Positions 55,641-64,000 of a DNA stretch of 64,000 nt are shown here, piece after piece. This stretch comes from Pieris napi (taxonomy: Eukaryota; Arthropoda; Insecta; Lepidoptera; Pieridae): assembly GCF_905475465.1 (NCBI RefSeq), contig NC_062242.1:523501-587500 (forward strand). Reading direction: 5' to 3'. Below the pieces are notes generated by a model. It was not told where the DNA came from, made no database searches, and saw only the letters and a list, made by a program, of their open reading frames with translations. The position numbers were made by a program, and so were the translations under genes. Each line of letters starts with the position of its first letter. Within the stretch, counting starts at the first letter, position 1.

Positions 55641-57442
55641 AAGAGAAAAACTAAAAAAAAGAAACATGAGCATACACATTGTTTTAGAACGAATAAATAA
55701 ATAGCTTAATCGTAAAGCGAAAACGTAAATTCTACGTTATATTGTGTCAGACACTATGTGTTGATCCCATAATAATCAAAGAATCATCTGAATCCAAGGG
55801 TCTTATGTAGGGTTGTGTTTCTGGTTATATTTACAAACGTTATAAAAATACTTGGCGAAAATATTTTGCTTATAAATTTTATTGTGCTAATCGGGAATGC
55901 AAGAAGCAGGGTAGAATCGTTAAGAAATATAACAATTTCGTTACAAGTGCGCCTCCGTTCACATCGATGAATATTAAACGATATTATTGGATGAAAAATA
56001 TTTCATTCTTACGTCAAATATTGAGGTTCCAATTTGTTCAGAAGTTTACGTTTCTCTTATTTTTATGATAAAACGTATCATATATTTTGTGAGAAATGGT
56101 CTAATCGAAAACAATTTTTGCTTTAATGTGATTAAAATCCAAGACAGATGAATTTCATTCCATACAGAAATCTGATCAACTATGTAGATTTGAATTAGTC
56201 TGAGTGCAGGTTAGTCTTAAGTGCTAAACAGTGATAAGTGGAAAGAGTACACAAGAACAGAGTATTCCTCTTATTAGTGGCTGTTAGTATTGTTACTGAA
56301 CACTTCTTATGTTAAATATCCTTTTTAGTAAAATATGTTAGACTTGAATTACTTATTAGTCTTAAGTTAGGGTAGATTTAAATGTTAAATAATGTCTTTA
56401 TGTAGATACAATTTATATAAAAAAAACGAAAATGTAGTAAGGTTAGTTGCTTAAAACTCAAAATTTGCGAAACGTTTAAAAACATTAAGTAATACAGTTT
56501 TAGTTCGATTCCTGAATTTAAATTTAAAACTTAGTAATTGCATACGACATACAATTGTTTTTCTTAATCTAGTTATAAGGAGTTGGGAAGATTAAGTTTA
56601 TTAAATATTAATATAATAAAAAGGGGTTTAGCTGCCCAAGATAGCAACATCAAAACTGACAGGAGCTTTGTTATGCGAGAAAATTGTCAGTCCCGTATCA
56701 ATTTTTAGATAAAAATATTCTTTTAGTATTACACTGTATTTATGGAAAACCCGCTCCATATTTTTATTCAAATATTTCAAAATGCTGTAAGTACAGACCA
56801 ACAATATTAATTTAGGCAAAAGTATGTTTGCTTGCAACAAAAATAGAGGTCAGACATTAGCGCCCGCATTCTGTAAATATATCTGAATTCGTTTATTGAC
56901 GTTTACAGAATCGGACTACTGAAGTTAAAGGTGTTAAATTCAGTTTTTATTTTATTTATTATTTATCTATCCACGTTTCACATTATAGCTATTTTAGAAT
57001 ATACATAATTTGCTTTGTATAATATAGTCGAACTCAAAGAAGGAAAATAAACAAGAAAATAAAACAGATGCTCACAACCCCGCTTTAATTTAATTTGTTT
57101 GGACGCAAAGCGAAAGGAAATCGAGCCGCACTGGTAGAGAATATAGCACCTCAGTATTTTGTAATTCAATGAAATTCGACTCTCATTAATCCAAGTGGCT
57201 CTGTTAAGTATCAGACTTAGCTTCGGCGATATAACTGTTTACATTTCTTCAAAGGTTTAAGACTACGTGATCAAATCGTCAAATTTAAAAAATATCCAAA
57301 ATTTACTTGTTAATGCTGTAATTTTGTAAAGTTCTTGTTCTAAAAACTGTAATTTTTACGCCTATATCCTCTAAAATGCTTTCCAAAAAAAGGCCTAAAG
57401 AGGCAATAAAGTCTTGTTTTCCTGTAGCCTTAAAGTACGTTT
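55641..57442. other. AT-rich non-coding stretch
   Basis: Frames at 56628-56840 and 56978-57169 (minus) have no known motif. No repeat family was recognised. Confidence 0.5.
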
Positions 57443-58642
57443 GTAACACTGAAAATGCAAGTTAGAAACATTGCTAATGAAAACTTTTTTGAATTTCAAT
57501 TTTAGAACTCTTTGGTTACCTAATGTAGTATATTGCATTCATTTGTCATTTGTTTTTGTGAAATCTAAAACTCTTGTTACACGTGAAAATGAACCTAACA
57601 CGAGAAAATTTTCGGTCGATGATTTATTATGACTTTCGATGTGGGCTTACTCAACAACAATGAGCTATAATAGGCTGCGATTAGCATTTCTTAATGAAGC
57701 CCCATCTCGTGCCACTATATACAATTGGTTTAACGAGTTTGAGCGTGGACGTAGCAATCTCAATGATGATCCGCGTGAGGGACGTCCTTTAACAGCGACT
57801 ACTGAAGATAACATCAGTGCTGTGCGACGCAGATACAGGCAAGCCTAGGCATTGGTATGAGTCCAGTTCAAAAAATATTACACGAACGTTTAGGCGTCAG
57901 GAAGCTTTGTACCAGATGGATTCCCCATACTTTAACCGACGACCAGAAGCACTTTCGCATGGACTAGTGTGGCCAAATGTTAGATAAGTTCAACGGCGGA
58001 GACTCAAATGCTGTATTTGACATCGTCACAGGTGATGAAAGCTGCATATATTGCTACGAATCCGAAACCAACAGACAATCAGCTCAGTGGGTGTTTCCTT
58101 TCGAGGATCAGCCAACTAAGCTAAAGAAAGGAAGAAGTCAAGGAAAAAAGATGATTGCCTGATTCTTTGGTCGGAAAGGTCGACAGTTGTGCTAGAAGAA
58201 GGTAGGGCAGTTACTGCAGACTGGTATGTCGATCGCTGTTTGCCTGTTGTCTTGGTAAAAAATCGACAGCAGCGCCCTCAAACCACGATCCTCCTTCACT
58301 ACGACAATACTTCAGCGCACTCCGCAAAACAGACTGTTGAATATTTGACTATGGCAGGTGTCGAGATAGTCATCCGTCATACAGTCCTGACCTGGCGCCC
58401 TGCGACTTTCATTTATTCCCAAGAACTAAAAATAAAATCGAGGTAGTCGCTTTACGAGCCCTGAAGATGCGGTGAAAGCGTACGAAAATGCCATAGAAGA
58501 GGCCCCAAAGGAAGAATGGGCCCACTGCTTTTCTCAGTGCAGCGATGTGTAAAGAGGAACGGAGATTACTTCGAAAAACAATAAAAGTATTGGCAACTTT
58601 CTACATTAAGCTGTTTTCATTTTCTAAACATTTTCAGTGTTA
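57443..58642 (+). mobile_element. Mariner-type DNA transposon, decayed
   Basis: The inverted 15-mer GTAACACTGAAAATG lies at 57443-57457 and, complemented, at 58628-58642. The 1200-bp element holds a mariner transposase gene in pieces. The exact outer ends and TA duplications are unclear: the flanks TTT and TTAGG do not show a clean TA pair at the 15-mer boundary. Confidence 0.75.
57589..58584 (+). pseudogene. Mariner (DD34D) transposase pseudogene
   Basis: The gene starts MNLTRENFRSMIYYDFRCGL and stops at 57661. It resumes in another frame at EAPSRATIYNWFNEFERGRS with the helix-turn-helix and GRP linker (DDPREGRP). Catalytic positions: the first Asp in DIVTGDESCIYCY is kept (Trp to Cys next to it). 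The second, in LLHYDNTSAHS, is kept. The third, in SYSPDLAPCDFHLFP (58376-58420), is kept but lies in a frame different from the second. The end reads EEAPKEEWAHCFSQC, then a shift, then RCVKRNGDYFEKQ and TAA at 58582. At least four frameshifts and several stops are present; the gene is dead. Confidence 0.88.
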
Positions 58643-60524
58643 CTTAGGTATCGTGATTCGTGGTGGTTGATCAGGGTAACGCCAAACTCTATCAATGTTT
58701 ATGTTAAACGCGGTGAAATATTATCAATGCAATTGACCTCAATAAGGCCATTTGTAAATGAGAATTTTCAACACTAAATTCACTTTTTTATTGATATAAC
58801 ACTAAATAATAATACTCCCAACACTACTTTGTATATGTACGTGTTATCGGGTTTTGTATTTATATAATCGTACATAATCTTTTGACTTTTCTCACTTACC
58901 GTATATGCAAATGCAGTATTTTACAAATGGGTTCCACGTCCAAAACATCGGTATTTTGTGTGAGTTTTTTTTCTACAAAAAAAGGTCTATAACTCAAAAT
59001 CTACAATACACACAATTTTCTTGTGTAAGATAAGTATTAAAATTCAAATGTCTAAATTCTACGAAACTATTATTATTTATCAATCCTAAATCTAGAAGTA
59101 ACTCAATTGTAGTATTATATTGACATGCTTAGTTTGAAATGGGTGGAATTAAAACTTTTTAGCCCAGTAATAGAGTAGGCTATCGGCGACTATAGATTTA
59201 ATGTGTCTAAGGCATTCATGTGATGCTGTTTTGTTTTAATGTTGGGTAAAACAATTTCTATGAATGTGATAATAAGGGAAATTACCATAGCAATCAATAA
59301 TTAAACTCTTAAAAATATTATATTAATTTACAAGGTGACTAGAATAGTTTCTATGTACGAAATAGAAAATGAGTCATGATTATTTTTAAGACAGACGTGT
59401 TACGTTGAAAGCATACTTAATCTATGGAAAAGTTAAAAAAATAATGTTGCTATGGTAATTTTAATAAAAGTTAACTAAATTCGTGAATGTTGTGTTTTCA
59501 CAGATATGTAGAACCTTATGATTGAATGAGTCTACATCATGCTTAGACCAAAGTGTCTTACTTTCTGACTGCGTTGTGAGACCTGGGAAAAATCAGGCAG
59601 TTAGTGGTTATACATGTTAGCCTTGTTCAAAGAAAAACACCGCAAAAGGCGTTGTGCTGAGAGCAAGGCGCAATCTTGTTAATTGTAAAACCTATCTAAT
59701 ATAAATATTACATCAAAGCTACACTTACAATATAAGTACAAAAATATATAAATGTATATATCCATAACTCTACATTAAACTATTAATTAAAAATATCAAT
59801 CAATAAGCGTAATAAATTTGTTATATTTAAGCGAAATGGTACATTAATTCTAACTTATTTATTATAATATTAGCTCAGTCATTTGTTCGATCCTGAATTC
59901 GAATTTCATAAGCAACTTACGTAAATTATCTGCATTATTATAGCGTACATGTCACAGATTAATAAATCATGTTAATCTGTAATAAACAAGATTCAAGTTG
60001 ACAAAAACAATTGTTTAAATTAAAATGGTTAATAAGTCTAAAAAAGTCTCGTAATAGTGAATTTATATCATAACGATATAGAGGAAATTATTGAAAAGAT
60101 TTTGGATATACGCTATAGTGTTCGTTCGAAAATTAAATTTTGTTCATGCGTGCAATTTCAATAAAATAGAAAAAGAGCTCTCAATGTTAAAATATGTTTA
60201 AAATTTGTAGTCTAATTATAATTTATGATACCCCTCAATCCTCGCGTCCTTTTACGTAAGAGCCCTTCACAAAACTAATTAAAACACTCTTACGTTACTC
60301 GGAATGGCACAGCAGCGGCAAAAGTTGACTTGTTGTGCATTTTGTAATCGTAAAGTCTATGTATAGTTTGTTTATAGAACACAAGTTTTGATCAGAGAGA
60401 ATTGAATAAAAAAATTGTTTTTTAAATATCATTGTACCTACGAATGGAAGACAAAAACAATTCAAGTATAAAAATACATATTTGCATACAAGAATGGGCT
60501 TATTTTCAAATATGACTTAAGGTC
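58643..60524. other. AT-rich non-coding stretch
   Basis: No supported gene, RNA or repeat. Confidence 0.55.
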
Positions 60525-60725
60525 CTATATCCCCCAGATGAGACAGAGGGTATCCAGCGTAGAAAACCTGCCTGATCGGTCTTGGGGCAGCTCTTTTAGC
60601 TCCATGTCATTCGTTGACAGGATTGTTTTAGGCGGCCATGTTTGAAGAAAGAAGAATTCAAATAGTTTGCTTGGCAATGTGACTGTGGATCCCTCCGCAG
60701 CGTATGACTCACCCACTTCTACTTC
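60525..60725 (-). pseudogene. CR1/RTE-type LINE ORF2 C-terminal relic
   Basis: One minus-strand frame gives SHTLRRDPQSHCQANYLN and GRLKQSCQRMTWS. The next frame gives LKELPQDRSGRFSTLDTLCL and IWGI, then a stop. Together they follow the remembered order GHTLRR...A...W.P.G.R..GRPK.TWRR......LKELA.DR..WRS..DALCS of non-LTR reverse transcriptases. One frameshift is near 60610. Only about 65 codons remain. Confidence 0.55.
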
Positions 60726-61199
60726 CGGCGGTTTATATTCCTGTTAATTTGTACCTTTGCATAGCTTCCACAGTTGGTGATTAGAGATATTCTCGGGCTA
60801 GAATATGCCAAGGATTCTAATCCTTAAAATCGAAGACCGTGAGTTAATTAAAACAATTTTTTTTAAAGTGAAAACTTCTTTAGCGGCGTTGTACACTTTT
60901 TTGGAATGGGTAAAAAATGTTAAACTCGCGTCAGGACACGTGACCTGATCGAAAATTCGTAAGACGATGGGGAGTAGACAGCTGTCGCGGCGTATTTAAT
61001 GTAATATAAATAGTCATGTTTGTGTACGATAGCGCAATAAATAAATATTGTATTCTTCCACATAATTGATAGTACTTTTATACTGATAATTAAAGCAATT
61101 CGTGCAAAATTATTCCCTAACCATTCCAAAAATATTAAAAATGCACAACGTTAATATTCAAGTTTTCACTTCTGCCGGCACTCCCAGAGTGCAACTCGT
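60726..61199. other. Non-coding stretch
   Basis: No supported feature apart from a T run at 61203-61210 that is the tail of the next LINE. Confidence 0.45.
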
Positions 61200-61650
61200 C
61201 GTTTTTTTTTATGTAATAGGAGGCAAACGGGCAGGAGGCTCATCTGATGTTAAGTGATACCGCCGCCCATGGACACGCGTTGCCGGCCTTTCAAGAATTG
61301 GTACGCTCATTTCTTGAAGGACCCTGAGTCGATTTGGTTCGGAAATACTTCAGTGGGCAGCTGGTTCCACATAGTGGTGGTGCGCGGCAAAAACTGCCTT
61401 AAAAAACGCTCAGTTGTGGAACGACGGACGTCGAGGTGATACGGATGGTATTTTGTATTTTGCCTTGACGTCCGATAATAAAACTCAGCTGCAGGTAGTA
61501 GACCGAACAACTCCTCTGAACACTCTCCATGGTAAATGTGGTGGAAGATGCAGAGAGACCCCACATCTCTACGCAACGCCAAGGGATCAAGCCGCACGGA
61601 AAGTGACTGGTCGTCGACGATTTCAATCGCTCTTAAATATACGTTGGTAT
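61200..61650 (-). pseudogene. Jockey/CR1-type LINE reverse transcriptase 3' end, family L-A
   Basis: The minus-strand frame (61307-61645) reads IVDDQSLSVRLDPLALRRDV, GSLCIFHHIYHGECSEELFG, LLPAAEFYYRTSRQNTKYHP, YHLDVRRSTTERFLRQFLPR and TTTMWNQLPTEVFPNQ. This is the C-terminal third of the reverse transcriptase ORF, open for over 100 codons without a stop. After SFKK a frameshift precedes the GRQR.R end. The 3' UTR ends TTAACATCAGATGAGCCTCC and CATAAAAAAAAACG. It is the best-preserved member of family L-A. Confidence 0.85.
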
Positions 61651-62377
61651 TGAATTAACTTTTACCAGTAAGTAATGAGTAGAAACGTAAAACTTGCTAA
61701 GGAATATACTCTGACCCTATTATTAAAACGCTATTGGGTCTAAGATAATGCCCTACTAAATTTAATGTATTTCGCTTTCAATAAGGAATGACGTTATTCA
61801 TTTAACGAGCGATAACCTGTGTAATAGCCTATAAAACTCACATTACGTAAATATTAGTTCGTTCTTCACGTTCGCTGCCTATTTTCTTGAGAAAATTGCT
61901 AGTGCCACCACACACGACCACATTTCATATCGGCTACGCAAACAGCTCTATGTAAATACAACATATACGCGATTGTTTGTGTTAGGGTAACATTTCTTAA
62001 AAGTGAATTTCTGTGTATTTGTGATGATGGTTTACGAGTGTTTACATTTTATGAGGATGAAATCTAAACGTGGCGTGGCCTTTTAAACATATATGTTGGC
62101 TTTGATGGAGTTTACTGGTGCCATTAATAATTAATATCGTCTTCTATTTATGTGATATACAATAAAAGAAAGGACATGTTATATACAGACAAACAAACAT
62201 TGTCATAGCAATGTCTTCTACATGTTACATATATAGAAATAAAATCTTTAAACGTAACACGAACCATCTATTTTACCCGCGCTACGAAACCTCTGTAACT
62301 GCAGTTAATTACAAATGAACTGTTTTTTTTGTATTTTTGTTATGTCTATGTTTGTGAATAAGGTAATAAAGCATAAA
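61651..62377. other. Non-coding stretch
   Basis: AT-rich, no supported feature. Confidence 0.5.
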
Positions 62378-62774
62378 TCTATATATATAAAAATGAAACC
62401 CGTTTTCCGTTGTCACGACATAACATGAAAACGGCTTGACCGATTTGGCCAATTCTTTTTTTATAATATTCTTTGAAGTACGAGGATGGTTCTTACGGAG
62501 AGAAAAATTAAAAAAAAAAATAGTGAAAAAGTCTATAAACAACACTTTTCTATATTCCCATACATAATATTCGTAATAATACTTCATAAAGTTCAAGTGT
62601 TAGTGGAGGGGTTCCGGAAAGGTAAATTTTTATTTTTTGACATAATGTATTTGTTGTCTTATCAACTTTCTTTTTTTTATCTTAGTTAGACCGGTGTCCC
62701 GAATAGCAGAATAAGTATTTAAAAAAAATAAAGAATCGACTGTTAGGCGGTACGATGTTCGCCAGGCCAGCTAG
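62378..62774 (+). mobile_element. Non-autonomous Helitron, family H4
   Basis: 5' TCTATATATATAAAAATGAA, then CATGAAAACGGCTTGACCGA. The 3' end is GGCGGTACGATGTTCGCC, which can fold (GGCG...CGCC), then AGGCCAGCTAG. It sits between A (62377) and T (62775). The length is 397 bp with no Rep/helicase. Frames at 62309-62596 and 62486-62689 are incidental. Confidence 0.82.
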
Positions 62775-62977
62775 TAAATAAATAAAAACTATTGTATTGT
62801 TTAGTAAAGGAGGTTCTGGGTTTGATACCCGACGACATAATTGTTCCAGTTGCACGACAGAGCCGACCTGCCCGTTGGCCCGTATCTGCTCCTTCCCTTG
62901 CCCTTCTCGCAAGTGCGAACCTAGATTCACCAAAGATCTGCAGAACTCCAACATCCACGATGGTCGCGAAGCGCGGT
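62775..62977. other. GC-richer spacer with a B-box-like site
   Basis: GAGGTTCTGGGTTTGATACCC at about 62809-62829 resembles a tRNA B box. The segment to 62977 (CGACCTGCCCGTTGGCCCGT) is GC-rich and could be another SINE or mobile-element piece; there is no second copy in the window. Overlapping frames on both strands look like shadows. Confidence 0.3.
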
Positions 62978-63345
62978 CTGCAGACAGTCCAAAATGTCTC
63001 TGTCAGCATTTAACTCGCTAATGAAAAATCCTAAACCTGAACAGAACTAATCTCAAAACAATGATAGGGACAATTACAGGCCATTGTCTCCTTAATAAAC
63101 ACCTTTATGTCCTAGGCGCGAAAGACAGCCCCATGTGCAGAGGCTGTTTCAGCGCAGAGGAATCAGTCACCCACGTAGTCCTGGAATGCGAGGCTGTGGC
63201 TAAACAAGGTACAGAAATCTTCGGAGTGGTGAGGTCGCTCGGTGAAGCCTGCGAAGTGCCCAGAAGACTTCTGTGATTCTGGAAGGAGCTAGGCTGGCTT
63301 AATTAGCCAGGACTTTATGCACAACGGACCTAGTGAGAGTTGATT
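62978..63345 (+). pseudogene. R1/I-type LINE ORF2 C-terminus, copy B
   Basis: The frame at 63061-63276 reads TGHCLLNKHLYVLGAKDSPM, CRGCFSAEESVTHVVLECEA and LGEACEVPRRLL, then a stop. The C-x2-C...H-x4-C zinc knuckle is complete. Upstream, NLKTM precedes TGH in frame, but a 1-nt shift near 63025 breaks the link to the earlier codons. The 3' UTR runs through ACGGACCTAGTGAGAG to GAATTGGAATTGGAATTTCC. Copy A at 9364-9640 has lost the knuckle. Confidence 0.75.
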
Positions 63346-64000
63346 TGCCTGAAAGAATTGGAATTGGAATTTCCTGAAAGTTATAATAGCAACGAAATTA
63401 TAAATAAATCAATTCTATTCTAAATGTACAAAGTACGAATCGTTCAAGGAATTTTATTAATAATTAATTTTTAATGATTATTTCTTTAATAAAATACCAG
63501 ATTCTAGATTATATTCGTGAATACAAGGAAACAATTTTAAAGTGCATCAGTTTTATTTAGAATGAAATTCTTTAAAAACTAGTGTTTCTTTCATGAGTTT
63601 AAGAAATTTATGAATTAGATTAGATACATTTATGGAGACAGAAACTGAAATGTATCTGCCGAAGGAGCTACGATACTTCATACATATAATATTTTATGTG
63701 TTTAGTGAAATGTACCTGAGTTTATAAATAGAAATACCCGGTTCGGAAACGCCTTATATGTTCAGGAAAATTCACATTTTCCCCAAACAGGAGACATGAA
63801 TTTATGAGCACGTAACGGCTAGCGTGATATATTATCATGTCTTCACATTGAAAAGAAATATTGATGAATATCACAATCAATCAAGGTGGATATTATGTCG
63901 AACCCTGCGAGTGGCTTAATAAATTGCTTTTAGACAACAATACAATTTTCATTATTACCAACCAAAAGCGATCAGCGTAAGCCTATTATATAAGCGATTC
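63346..64000. other. Non-coding stretch; part duplicated around the Tc1 element
   Basis: 63411-63480 and 63497-63630 match 52037-52110 and 54245-54420 respectively. No gene is supported to the end of the window. Confidence 0.55.

Overview
The window is AT-rich (about two thirds A+T by eye) intergenic or intronic DNA, most likely from a moth or butterfly. The main clue is a tRNA-derived SINE with an RNA polymerase III B box. It is present in seven long and several broken copies and matches, from memory, the HaSE-type SINEs of Lepidoptera. Helitrons ending in CAGCTAG, and LINE fragments of jockey, R1 and RTE type in the forms usual for Lepidoptera, point the same way. I found no convincing host protein-coding exon, tRNA, rRNA, CRISPR array or operon. 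Every coding stretch I can identify belongs to a mobile element and almost all are broken.

Layout. 1-9 kb: a TIR element at 72-911 with a 3-bp target duplication, then plain AT-rich DNA. 9-14 kb: LINE relics from several lineages, one (13168-13376) with a 14-bp target-site duplication. 14-25 kb: SINEs, an unclassified repeat I call Rep-B (its copies carry a hairpin), RTE-type LINE tails (one at 23893-24079 with a 12-bp duplication) and a promoter-like patch near 21 kb. 25.9-28.4 kb: a TIR element, a frameshifted jockey-type LINE, and a Harbinger-like element (27798-28365) with a 59-codon frame. 29-35 kb: a Helitron cluster in both orientations. 35.8-37.1 kb: a LINE relic, then a Penelope-like element whose GIY-YIG endonuclease frame is open and lies between 105-bp inverted repeats. 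38-51 kb: more SINEs, Helitrons and LINE relics, and a palindrome-rich block (47.2-48.5 kb). 52.1-53.8 kb: a full-length but dead Tc1-like element. 57.4-58.6 kb: a decayed mariner. 60-64 kb: LINE tails, a Helitron, and a partial copy of the sequence that flanks the Tc1 element.

How the parts relate. Non-autonomous elements dominate: SINEs that would use a LINE reverse transcriptase, Helitrons that would use a missing Rep/helicase, and TIR elements that would use missing transposases. None of the autonomous-type elements seen is complete. The least degraded coding sequence is the Penelope-type endonuclease. The strongest leads for follow-up are that endonuclease unit, the Harbinger-like element with subterminal repeats, the nested palindromes at 48.1-48.5 kb, and the shared flank that gives a partial empty site for the Tc1 insertion. 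Family assignments come from remembered protein motifs; no database search was run.
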